This document shows, one piece after another, positions 26,271-34,462 of a stretch of 64,000 nt of DNA (position 1 is the stretch's first letter; the number at the start of each line of letters is the position of its first letter). The notes beneath the pieces are model-generated. The model made no database searches. It was not told where the DNA came from and was given only the letters and a program-made list of their open reading frames with translations. Position numbers and translations under genes: made by a program. Source of the stretch: Paraburkholderia franconis (lineage in GTDB: Bacteria > Pseudomonadota > Gammaproteobacteria > Burkholderiales > Burkholderiaceae); NCBI RefSeq assembly GCF_009362735.1, contig NZ_WHNP01000001.1:124001-188000 (forward strand). Direction: 5' to 3'.

Positions 26271-26798
26271 ATGACAGACGACAAACGCAGCCCCGAAAAC
26301 ATCGATCCCGATCTGCTCGAAGTAGCGCGCGAAATATTCGACTGCGCGCGCCGCGGCGAAGCGAACACGCTGGCCGCCGTCATCGAGAAAGGCGCGCCGC
26401 CGAATCTGCGCAACGAGAAAGGCGACAGCCTCGTGATGCTCGCCGCCTATCACGGTCACGCCGATGCCGTGCGCGTGCTGCTCGAACGCGGCGCTGACCC
26501 GGACCTGCGCAACGACAACGGACAGACGCCCATCGCGGGCGCGGCGTTCAAGGGTTTCAAGGATGTCGTCGAGACCTTGCTCGCGCATGGCGCGGACGTC
26601 GAAGGCGCGTCGCCGGATGGGCGCACGGCGCTGATGATCGCCGCGATGTTCAATCGCACTGAGATGGTCGAACTGCTGCTCGCGCATGGCGCCGATCCGA
26701 ACGCGCGCAACGCGAACGGCGTCTCGCCCGCCGACGCCGCGAGCCGCATGGGCGCGCCCGACACGGCCGCGCTGCTCGCGAAGAAGGCGGGCGCATGA
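26271..26798 (+). CDS. Ankyrin-repeat protein
   Basis: The 175-residue protein has an N-terminal helix (LLEVAREIFDCARRGEANTL) and about four ankyrin repeats: GDSLVMLAAYHGHADAVRVL, GQTPIAGAAFKGFKDVVETL, GRTALMIAAMFNRTEMVELL and GVSPADAASRMGAPDTAALL, with LLxHGADP turns. It has no signal peptide, so it is a cytoplasmic protein-binding module. Its stop overlaps the start of the LD-carboxypeptidase gene (ATGA), which suggests a functional pair. Confidence 0.9.
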   Translation: MTDDKRSPENIDPDLLEVAREIFDCARRGEANTLAAVIEKGAPPNLRNEKGDSLVMLAAYHGHADAVRVLLERGADPDLRNDNGQTPIAGAAFKGFKDVVETLLAHGADVEGASPDGRTALMIAAMFNRTEMVELLLAHGADPNARNANGVSPADAASRMGAPDTAALLAKKAGA

Positions 26799-27661
26799 AG
26801 CTCGCCGGCAAGACCGTCGCCGTCGTCGCGCCTGCGGGCGTGCCCGACATGGAGCACGTCGAGCACAGCATCGCGCTGCTCGAAAGCTGGGGCCTGCGCG
26901 TGCAGGTCGGCGCGCATGTGCGGGACCGCTATCGCTATCACGCAGGCAAGCACGAAGACCGCGCCGCCGATCTGCACGGCGCGTTGACCGATCCATCCGT
27001 CGATATCGTGTGGATCGCGCGCGGCGGTTATGGCAGCGTCTATTGCCTGCACGCGTTGCCGCCGGAAGTGCCCTGCGCGAAGACGGTCGTGGGCTTTTCG
27101 GACGCGACCGCGCTGTTCGGCGCGCTGCATGGGATGCCCAATGTGCGCGTCATCCACGGTCCGACCTTGAACGGGCTCGCGACGAAACACGACGACGCGT
27201 CGCGCGACAGCATGCTCGCCGAGCTGCGCGAGGAACGCGCCGCGCCTGTTCCGCTGCAACGTCTGCACGGTTCGGGCACGCCGCGCGTCGAAGGCCTTCT
27301 TGCGGGCGGCAACATCACCGTGCTCGCCAGTCTTGCGGGGACGCAATGGCAGGCGCGCTGCGACGGCGCGATCGTGCTGCTCGAAGACGTGACCGAGTTC
27401 GCCTATCGCATCGACCGAAGCATGATGCAGTTGCGCGAAGCGGGCGTGTTCGATGGCGCGCGCGCGTTCGTGCTCGGCGATTTCATCCGCTGCCCGCTGC
27501 CCGACAATGCGGACTTCACGTTGCACGACATGCTCGTCGATCTGCTCAAGCCGTATGACGTGCCCATCTACGCGGGCTTTCCGTTCGGCCACGGCTCACG
27601 CAATCATGCATGGACGTATGGCGCGCACGCTGTGCTCGAAGGCGATCAGCTGGTTCGCTAG
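26795..27661 (+). CDS. LD-carboxypeptidase (peptidase family S66, LdcA-like)
   Basis: The protein has 288 residues. S66 features are AVVAPAGVP near the N-terminus, WIARGGYGSVYCLHALP, the nucleophile region VVGFSDATALFGALHG, and the C-terminal blocks LLAGGNITVLASLAGT, LLEDVTEFAYRIDRSMMQL and FGHGSRNHAWTYGAHAVL (catalytic His). It is predicted to remove the terminal D-Ala from muramyl tetrapeptides in peptidoglycan recycling. It is translationally coupled to the ankyrin gene. Confidence 0.9.
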   Translation: MKLAGKTVAVVAPAGVPDMEHVEHSIALLESWGLRVQVGAHVRDRYRYHAGKHEDRAADLHGALTDPSVDIVWIARGGYGSVYCLHALPPEVPCAKTVVGFSDATALFGALHGMPNVRVIHGPTLNGLATKHDDASRDSMLAELREERAAPVPLQRLHGSGTPRVEGLLAGGNITVLASLAGTQWQARCDGAIVLLEDVTEFAYRIDRSMMQLREAGVFDGARAFVLGDFIRCPLPDNADFTLHDMLVDLLKPYDVPIYAGFPFGHGSRNHAWTYGAHAVLEGDQLVR

Positions 27662-28188
27662 CGGGCCAGTTGCATGAGAACGCGCTGGACGATGTCGATG
27701 TCGGGCGCGTCTGCTTTCAGCGACTCGCGCGCGCACCACGGATACGGCAAGCGGCTCGCCCAGCGCAACAGGCTATCGGCGGATGCTTTTGGCAACGTCG
27801 CCATCTCTTCGATCGTGATGTGCAGCCGTGTCAAACATCGCGCTTGCGAATCGCCCGTCCAGTCGTAGCGGCCGTAACCGATGCGCGCCGCGCCCGTTCC
27901 CTTTTCCGTCATGCAGACGAGCCAGTCGCATGAAAACTCGCGGTGCCCCTCGACGGGCATCGCGCCGACGCAGAACGTATAAACGTTCTCGTACTTCTGC
28001 GCGAAATCGATGACCAGCACCGATGCAATCGCATCGCGTCCCTGCGCCTGCTGCGGAAACGCGATGGCCGCTGTCTTCACGGTCATCGCAAGCGATGCAT
28101 CGTGTGCGAACGCATCCGTCAGAAGGTGCGGGCGATTGCCGTCCTTCGCGTATACGTACGATTCGATTGCGTCTTTGAGATTAGGCAT
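27658..28188 (-). CDS. NTF2-like (SnoaL-type) hypothetical protein
   Basis: The protein has 176 residues. MPNLKDAIESYVYAKDGNRPHLLTDAFAHDASLAMTVK and the later QGRDAIASVLVIDFAQKYENVYTF suggest an NTF2-like alpha+beta fold. It is convergent with the LD-carboxypeptidase gene, the two frames overlapping by 4 bp at their stops. No function can be assigned. Confidence 0.7.
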   Translation of the reverse strand: MPNLKDAIESYVYAKDGNRPHLLTDAFAHDASLAMTVKTAAIAFPQQAQGRDAIASVLVIDFAQKYENVYTFCVGAMPVEGHREFSCDWLVCMTEKGTGAARIGYGRYDWTGDSQARCLTRLHITIEEMATLPKASADSLLRWASRLPYPWCARESLKADAPDIDIVQRVLMQLAR

Positions 28189-28431
28189 CGGTCAAACCAT
28201 GTCGGTAAAAACGAGCCGGTCAGTCTAAGGCCATCGTGTCATTGCGCCTCGCTTGCCCTTGACGCCAACACGGACTCTCGCCTCCTCTCGAATGCCACGC
28301 GCATTCTTTGCACAACATGACACAACATGACGAAACGGGCGTTGCACGTGAAGCGCTCGCGTTCGACAATGCCTCTTCCTTGCCGCGTTCCCGCTCGCGC
28401 GCGCATCCCACAGTTCGAACACGCGCCCTCG

Positions 28432-29730
28432 ATGAACTCCCGCTTCGGCCGACTCACGCGCATCCATTCCTTCATGCCGCTTGCCAGCGCGACGCTGATG
28501 CTGGGCATCGCGATGTCGTTCACCGCGCCGTATCTGTCGCTGTTCGGCGTCGAGCAGGCGGGCATGACGCCGTTGAAGCTGGGTCTGTTCATGACGCTGA
28601 TCGCAGCGAGCGGCGTCATCGCAAGCGCGTGGGCCGGCAAGTGGTCCGACAGGCATGGACATCATCGCGGGTTGCTGCTCGCGGCGTTGATCGCCGCATC
28701 GCTCGGCTTTCTGCTGCTTTGTTTCGTGCGCAACTATGCAGCGCTGCTCGCTATCGGCGTCGCGTTTCTCGGCGCGGGCGGCTCGTCGATGTCGCTGGTG
28801 TTCTCGTTCGCACGCGCCGCGCTGCCCGTGCGCGACGAAGCGGAGCGCGCGTTTGCGCTGGCGACGCTGCGCACGGTGCTGTCGATGGCGTGGGTGTTCG
28901 GTCCGTCCGTGGGCGCGCTCGTGCTCGCGGGCGCGGGCTTCTATGGGCTCTTTCTGTTCGCCGCCGCGTCCTTCGCCGCATGCGGCGCGATCGTATGGCG
29001 CATGCGCGAATCGCCCGCAGGCGATCCGCACAGCGCGCCGACCCACTACGCGGGCGACCCCGCCTCGTCGCTCGAAGTGACGACGCCCGAGCCCGCCGAA
29101 GCGCCTCCGCCCTCGCCGCCCCACGCGCCCGGCACGCGGCGGCAAATCTGGCGCTCCATCGTCGCGCTGACCTTGATCGGTCTCGCCGCCAACGCGACGA
29201 TGATCGTGCTGCCGCTTTATGTCGTGCACGGCTTGAAGGGCACGCGGCTCGACGTGTCGATCATGCTCGGCCTCGGCGCGTTCCTCGAAATTCCGATGAT
29301 GCTCGCGCTCGGCGCGCGCGGCTCCACGCTCAACAAGCTGAACTGGCTCGCGGCCTGCGCGGCCGTGCATGTCGTGTATTTCATTGCCGTCGCGGCAGCG
29401 GGCACGGTCAACGTGCTGATTCCGATGCAGGCGTTCAATGCGTTCGTCGTGGCCGTCACGTCGTGTCTCGGCATGACGTACATGCAGGATTTGATGCCGC
29501 GCTCGCCGGGCGCGGCCACGGCGTTGTTCTTCAACGCGTCGCGGGTCGGCTCGATTCTGTCGGGCGTGCTGTCGGGTGTGCTCGTCGCGGGCCTTGGCTA
29601 TCGCGGAACGTTCCTCGTCTGCGGATGCCTCGCGCTCGGCGCGCTCATCCTGTTCGCCGATCCACCGTGGAAGCGTATCGCGCAACGCGCGCGCGACGTG
29701 TGGGACGACTGGCGGCATCCGGCGCAATGA
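28432..29730 (+). CDS. MFS transporter, sugar-efflux (SetA/SetB) type
   Basis: The protein has 432 residues and about 12 membrane segments split by a Pro-rich central loop (around 215-255, EPAEAPPPSPPHAPG). Motifs are MSFTAPYLSLFGVEQAGMTPLKLG, the A-motif GKWSDRHGHHRG, and SILSGVLSGVLVAGLGYRGTF. This fits the SET family of sugar-efflux pumps. The start at 28432 precedes the first helix; upstream in-frame ATGs give a non-family extension. No clear ribosome site. Confidence 0.75.
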   Translation: MNSRFGRLTRIHSFMPLASATLMLGIAMSFTAPYLSLFGVEQAGMTPLKLGLFMTLIAASGVIASAWAGKWSDRHGHHRGLLLAALIAASLGFLLLCFVRNYAALLAIGVAFLGAGGSSMSLVFSFARAALPVRDEAERAFALATLRTVLSMAWVFGPSVGALVLAGAGFYGLFLFAAASFAACGAIVWRMRESPAGDPHSAPTHYAGDPASSLEVTTPEPAEAPPPSPPHAPGTRRQIWRSIVALTLIGLAANATMIVLPLYVVHGLKGTRLDVSIMLGLGAFLEIPMMLALGARGSTLNKLNWLAACAAVHVVYFIAVAAAGTVNVLIPMQAFNAFVVAVTSCLGMTYMQDLMPRSPGAATALFFNASRVGSILSGVLSGVLVAGLGYRGTFLVCGCLALGALILFADPPWKRIAQRARDVWDDWRHPAQ

Positions 29731-29795
29731 GCACACGACCCGGCGATGCGCGTGCTGCATCGCCGACGCGCCAGCGATGCAACATGTGTCACGCG

Positions 29796-29813
29796 CTCCC
29801 GAAAACCCTCACC
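29796..29813 (-). repeat. Dispersed origin-type iteron
   Basis: The minus strand reads GGTGAG-GGTTTT-CGGGAG, preceded by AA. It is intergenic, 66 bp after the MFS gene. Confidence 0.75.
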
Positions 29814-29995
29814 TTCAAGCCAACGCGCCCGCTTGCGAGCAGCCTGAAGCGATGAACAGTAGAATCGGATGGAGCCTTCGCGGTGAGGTCCGGCAGGACG
29901 CACAGGCTCGGCAGTCGACCCATGCCAGGGATACCAGCACGACAGCACGGCACGTCACGCGATAGCTCGCGGCGCGCCTTCGCCAGGGAGATCTC

Positions 29996-31537
29996 ATGAA
30001 GGTGCTCGCTGTTCACCCAAGTGGCCTGATGTACACGCGCGTGTATCTGCGGCTCGAACCGCTCGGACTCGAAACCGTCGCAGCCGTGATACGCGAAGCC
30101 GGACACGATATCCGCCTGATCGACCTGCAGGTCGAAACGCATCGCGATCTGTACAAGCTGATGCGCACGTGGCGTCCCGACGTGGTCTGCTTTTCCGCCA
30201 ACTATCTCGCCAACATTCCCGAGATCGTCGATCTGTCGAAAGCCGTCAAGGCGCAGCAGCCGGCGTGCTTCGTGTTCGTCGGCGGGCATAGCGCGTCGTT
30301 CACGGCGAAGGACATGCTCAGGCACGCGGACGGCGCGATCGATTGCGTGCTGAAGGGCGAAGGCGAAGCGAAGGTCGTCGAGCTGCTCGATGCCGTTGCG
30401 CGCAAGGACGATCTCTTGCGGATTCCGGGCGTCGTCACGCGCGAAGGCGAAGGACCGCCGCCCGGCTTCACGGAAAGCCTCGATCACATTCGCCCGGCGC
30501 GCGATCTGCTGCGGCACCGGCGCAAGTATTTCATCGGCGTGCTCGACCCGTGCGCATCGATCGAGTTTGCGCGCGGCTGTCCGTGGGATTGCACGTTCTG
30601 CAGCGCGTGGACGTTCTATGGCCGCAGCTATCGTTCGCGCAGCCCGGAAGTCGTGGCCGACGAACTGGCGTCGATCCGCGAGCCGGGTGTGTTCATCGTC
30701 GACGATGTTGCGTTCGTGCATGCGGATCACGGCATGGCGATCGCGCGCGAAGTGGAACGGCGCGGCATCCGCAAGAAATACTATCTGGAGACGCGCGGCG
30801 ACGTGCTCTTGCGCAACAAGGAAGTCTTCGAGCGTTGGCGCGGGCTCGGTCTGCAATACATGTTCATCGGCCTCGAAGCGGTCGATGCCGAAGGGCTCAA
30901 GGCGTTTCGCAAGCGCATCGACGTCGACAGGAATTTTGAAGCGCTCCGGTTTGCGCGCTCGCTCGGCATCACGGTCGCGGTCAATCTGATCGCCGATCCC
31001 GACTGGGACCACGAGCGGTTCGAGACGATCCGGCAATGGTGTCTGGAGATTCCGGAGATCGTGAACATCAGCGTGAACACGCCGTATCCGGGCACGGAAA
31101 TCTGGCTGCGCGAACAGCGCCGTCTGACGAGCCTCGATTACCGGCTCTACGACATCCAGCACGCCGTGCTGCCGACAAAGCTGCCGCTACCCGAGTTCTA
31201 CGGCGAACTGGTGCGCACGCAGCAGGTGCTCAATCGCAAGCATCTCGGCTGGGGCGCGCTCTATCGTGCCGCGGGTGAAGCGGCTTCGCTGCTGATACGC
31301 GGACAAACGAATTTCGTGCGGATGCTGTGGCGCTTCAACTCGGTGTTCAATCCGAATCTGCAACTGCGCGACCATGCGCGCGAAGTGCGCTACGAGATGA
31401 CGCCGCCGCCCGCGCAGACGCCCGAACAAAGCAACGTCAAGGTGCTTTACGTGCACGGCCCGACGGGACGCAAGGGCCGCAAGATCGACGACGCGACGGA
31501 AACGTTCGTCGACCAAAGCCGCATGGGTGCAGGTTAG
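29996..31537 (+). CDS. hpnR: Hopanoid C-3 methylase HpnR (B12-binding radical SAM)
   Basis: The protein has 513 residues. The N-terminal cobalamin-binding domain (KVLAVHPSGLMYTRVYLRLEPLGLE, FVFVGGHSASFTAKDMLRH) precedes the radical SAM domain with the cluster motif CPWDCTFC (Cys195, Cys199, Cys202), and a family-specific C-terminal region. HpnR adds a methyl group to C-3 of hopanoids in the membrane. The start ATG has GGAG upstream (AGGGAGATCTC). The hopanoid gene hpnD lies at the window end, but hpnR stands alone here. Confidence 0.9.
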   Translation: MKVLAVHPSGLMYTRVYLRLEPLGLETVAAVIREAGHDIRLIDLQVETHRDLYKLMRTWRPDVVCFSANYLANIPEIVDLSKAVKAQQPACFVFVGGHSASFTAKDMLRHADGAIDCVLKGEGEAKVVELLDAVARKDDLLRIPGVVTREGEGPPPGFTESLDHIRPARDLLRHRRKYFIGVLDPCASIEFARGCPWDCTFCSAWTFYGRSYRSRSPEVVADELASIREPGVFIVDDVAFVHADHGMAIAREVERRGIRKKYYLETRGDVLLRNKEVFERWRGLGLQYMFIGLEAVDAEGLKAFRKRIDVDRNFEALRFARSLGITVAVNLIADPDWDHERFETIRQWCLEIPEIVNISVNTPYPGTEIWLREQRRLTSLDYRLYDIQHAVLPTKLPLPEFYGELVRTQQVLNRKHLGWGALYRAAGEAASLLIRGQTNFVRMLWRFNSVFNPNLQLRDHAREVRYEMTPPPAQTPEQSNVKVLYVHGPTGRKGRKIDDATETFVDQSRMGAG

Positions 31538-31566
31538 CGTCAAGCTCAGCGCATGCGTTCAAACGC

Positions 31567-32307
31567 TTAGAACGGCTCCTTGAACGGCCGCAGATCGATC
31601 TCGTGCGTCCACGCGGACGGGTGCTGAAGATGGATCTGCCAGTACGCCTCGGCGATCGCATCGACATTCAGCAGCCCGTTCTCGCCGCGCTCGTTCGCCA
31701 CCTGCGGACGTGCGCTGCGCAGACGCTCGCCGTCGATGCCGCCGTCGATCACCACATGCGCGACATGCAGCCCGAGCGGTCCGAACTCGCGCGCCATGCT
31801 TTGCGCGACCATCCGCAGCCCTGCTTTTGCCGCCGCGAAGTGTGCGAAACCGGGCTTGCCGCGCAGACTTGCCGATGCGCCCGTGAAGATCACCGTGCCG
31901 CGTCCGAGCGGCGCGAGCCGCCGCGCTGCCTCGCGTCCAACCAGAAAGCCGCCGACGGGACCCGAGCGAAGAAAGTCCTCCATCTGCTGTTGCGTCAGGT
32001 CGCGAAACGGCACGTAGCGGTTATTGCCGACGTTGTAGACGATGAGCGAAGGCACGTCGATATCGTCGGGCGGCGACATGGCCTTGTCGAACAGACGCAT
32101 GACGTCGGCTTCCGATGCGCCGTCCATCATGAACGATTCCGCCGATTCGCCGCGGCTCGCGATGTGTTTCGTCACGGCATCGAGCTTCGCCTGCGTGCGG
32201 CCCGCGACGATCACGTGGTATCCGTTCGCCGCGATCTTCCTGCACAGCGCCGCGCCCAGACCGAGTTCGGCGCCCACGCCGATCACCATTGCGCTATTCC
32301 GCTTCAT
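31567..32307 (-). CDS. SDR-family protein with Phe in place of catalytic Tyr
   Basis: The protein has 246 residues. The Rossmann motif is MVIGVGAELGLGAALCRK, a variant of TGxxxGxG. The Ser is present in VIFTGASASLRG, but the YxxxK motif reads HFAAAKAG, with Phe for Tyr. Members of this subgroup share the change, so the fold may be used with altered or no catalysis. A GGAG site precedes the ATG at 32307. Convergent with hpnR. Confidence 0.8.
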   Translation of the reverse strand: MKRNSAMVIGVGAELGLGAALCRKIAANGYHVIVAGRTQAKLDAVTKHIASRGESAESFMMDGASEADVMRLFDKAMSPPDDIDVPSLIVYNVGNNRYVPFRDLTQQQMEDFLRSGPVGGFLVGREAARRLAPLGRGTVIFTGASASLRGKPGFAHFAAAKAGLRMVAQSMAREFGPLGLHVAHVVIDGGIDGERLRSARPQVANERGENGLLNVDAIAEAYWQIHLQHPSAWTHEIDLRPFKEPF

Positions 32308-32471
32308 CGCGTCTCTCCGTTGTCCGCGCGCCGTGCAGCACGACGCATTGAAATCGTCGCGCGATTATAGGCACCGAACGCGAACGGCTGCCGGCGAAAC
32401 GACACGCGCGGCAGCGGCCGTTTTTCTGATCGGCGAGATGTCGAAGCGCCCGCTCGCCAGCACGAATGGCG

Positions 32472-32753
32472 TCAAGGCTCGGGGTTGTCGAGGTCCGACC
32501 TCACGACCGTTTCGCCGTGGCGCTGCGCGGCCTCGCGCGCCTGATCGCCGTCGATGAACGGCCCGATATCGGGCGCGCCCGCAAAAGGGAACAGCAGCCG
32601 CCCGTCGGTTTTGCGCACGACCTTCAACTGCCCCATGTACGACCCTTCCGTCGTGCGGCGGTAGGTGGCGTAGATCTGATAATCGTCCGGCGACTCGGGT
32701 TTCGAGGCCACAGTATCGCGTGCTTTCGGGAAAATCATCCGTGGCCTTGTCAT
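32472..32753 (-). CDS. Hypothetical protein, DUF6723-like
   Basis: The protein has 93 residues. DDYQIYATYRRTTEGSYMGQ, KVVRKTDGRLLFPFAGAP and GPFIDGDQAREAAQRHGE match small Burkholderiales proteins I associate with DUF6723. The start at 32753 has GGAG upstream and is preferred over the ATG at 32798. The function is unknown. Confidence 0.7.
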   Translation of the reverse strand: MTRPRMIFPKARDTVASKPESPDDYQIYATYRRTTEGSYMGQLKVVRKTDGRLLFPFAGAPDIGPFIDGDQAREAAQRHGETVVRSDLDNPEP

Positions 32754-32912
32754 CTTGCAACTCCAGGTTGAATGCCGGTCTCGGGTTGTTGCCGGCATAT
32801 CGGTTGAAATGGCGCAATGTCTCGCGTGACCTCGCGTGACAAGTGCGGGGCGCGCACATTGCGGGTCGGTTCATGCTGTACTGCTGCTCGCGGCGTCGAT
32901 GCGCTGTCGGCA

Positions 32913-33239
32913 TCAATGCACATTGGCGCCGCCGCCCGGCTTGCCGATGCCCGGCAAGCGCTGATCGCCGCGGGCGCGGCCCGGATTGGGAACGCCCGTA
33001 TCGGATGCGGCCGCACCCGTCATGCCGGGCGTCGACGACTGCTGGGGCTGCGGCGTCTTCAGTTCGCCGGAAGTGACGCCTGGCGTCGACATCGATTTGT
33101 CGCTCTGCGTCGCGGGATGCGAGTCTGTCTGCGCGTACTCGACCACCGGCGCGGCGACGGGCGCGACCACCGGCGCGGCGACGGGCGCACCGGCAAAGAT
33201 TGCCGCCGCCGCGCCACCTGCAATGGAAACCGTGTTCAC
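32913..33239 (-). CDS. Small Ala/Pro-rich hypothetical protein
   Basis: The protein has 108 residues. The N-terminus is hydrophobic (VSIAGGAAAAIFAGAPVAAPVV), with a repeated PVAAPV element, then a polar low-complexity tail ending GIGKPGGGANVH. It is likely to be exported or anchored. The start is GTG at 33239 with AAGGAG 7 bp upstream. No family recognised. Confidence 0.55.
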   Translation of the reverse strand: MNTVSIAGGAAAAIFAGAPVAAPVVAPVAAPVVEYAQTDSHPATQSDKSMSTPGVTSGELKTPQPQQSSTPGMTGAAASDTGVPNPGRARGDQRLPGIGKPGGGANVH

Positions 33240-33508
33240 GACATGCTCCTTCGTCTAACCTGTCCGGAAACGTTCAGCAATCCACGTTCCGCTTTGTCGG
33301 CGGTGCGTCTCGACGGCGCTTGCGACTGGCTTTGCGGCTGCGCTTGCGGCGGCACCGGATGCGCAGATTCCCATGCACGTTCATATGTAATGCGCGATCG
33401 CCAGCGCGAGCGGCGCACGCGCCTGCCGGGAACGATGCATGCTCGAATACGTGTGAAGTCGCAGCGAAACGGCTGCGCGTTTGCCGCATCGACCGAAAGG
33501 AGAACGCC

Positions 33509-33661
33509 ATGCCACTGAAGAGAGGCACATCGAAGGAAACCGTCTCGCACAACATCAAGACGGAAAAGAAGGCGGGCAAATCGCAGAAGCAGTCCGTCGC
33601 GATTGCGCTGAATCAGGCGCGCAAGTCCGGCGCGAAGATTCCGAAGAAGAGCGAGAAGTAG
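33509..33661 (+). CDS. Small basic protein, DUF6496-like
   Basis: The protein has 50 residues and is very Lys-rich: MPLKRGTSKETVSHNIKTEK, then KAGKSQKQSVAIALNQARKSG. This form is common in Burkholderia and rhizobia. A strong AAAGGAGAACGCC precedes the ATG at 33509. It could bind nucleic acid, but this is a guess from charge. Confidence 0.8.
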   Translation: MPLKRGTSKETVSHNIKTEKKAGKSQKQSVAIALNQARKSGAKIPKKSEK

Positions 33662-33822
33662 GCTCGCATCGTTTGCTCGAGACGCGGGCGGAGCGATCGG
33701 CCCGCGCGACGCGCCGACGGCTTCGGCGAGCGAGCCCAGCCGGCGGCGCTTTTTTCTTTCCAGCACTCTTTCCAGCGCCTTCCAGCTTTCTTATCTCTTA
33801 CGCGAAACGCGAAACGCGAGCG

Positions 33823-34233
33823 CTACCGCGTACGCTCCGCGTCGTACTCCGGACGCACGCCGCGCGGCAGCCACGGCTCCTTGCGAATGCACCAAAGTTC
33901 GTAGGCCGGCTCGAACAGGCCCGTCTCGTCGAACGCGCCAAGCGGCACGTCAATTTCGTCGCGATCCGCGTACATCATGAACGCGACCGATCCGCACGCC
34001 GGGCAGAAGTGACGCCGCCCCTGCTCGGAGCTTCGCCATTCGCGCGTGCTGCCCGTAAATGCGACGGCGTCACGGCGGAAAATCGCATACGAACCGAACG
34101 CCGATCCGTGTACGCGCCGACATGTCATGCAATGACACATCCCGACCCGTATCGGCGCGCCCACAGCGCGAAACCGCACTGCGCCGCATGCGCAACCGCC
34201 TTCATGGATTTGCTGCTGGGACTCGTGACTCAT
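33823..34233 (-). CDS. GFA-family protein (CENP-V/GFA, zinc-binding)
   Basis: The protein has 136 residues. Zinc-site cysteines are CACGAVRF, CHCMTCRR and FCPACGS, the GFA-domain pattern. Family members were first linked to glutathione-dependent formaldehyde handling, but most have no proven activity. The ATG at 34233 has GGAGG 6 bp upstream and is preferred over 34260. Confidence 0.85.
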   Translation of the reverse strand: MSHESQQQIHEGGCACGAVRFRAVGAPIRVGMCHCMTCRRVHGSAFGSYAIFRRDAVAFTGSTREWRSSEQGRRHFCPACGSVAFMMYADRDEIDVPLGAFDETGLFEPAYELWCIRKEPWLPRGVRPEYDAERTR

Positions 34234-34462
34234 CGTGTCCTCCATCAGGTGAAGCCTCATCCTCCTGCATGGAGCCAGTCGGCGTCAAACGTTGCCAACC
34301 CCACGAAATCCGGGCACCTGTGTGGGCGCAACGCCTATACTTCGGTAACGGTCGGGCCGGCGTTTTGCCGGCTCGCCGGCCACTTCACACGAGCGTATCG
34401 ACGCCGGCTACGGACCCCGACGAGTGGATCTGACCGTCGCTAACCATTACTCTTCCAGCACC

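Noticed and set aside
29731..29995. Cobalamin riboswitch before hpnR
   Set aside because: Considered because HpnR uses B12. The conserved box GCCACTG and the typical pseudoknot were not found; only an iteron is seen there.
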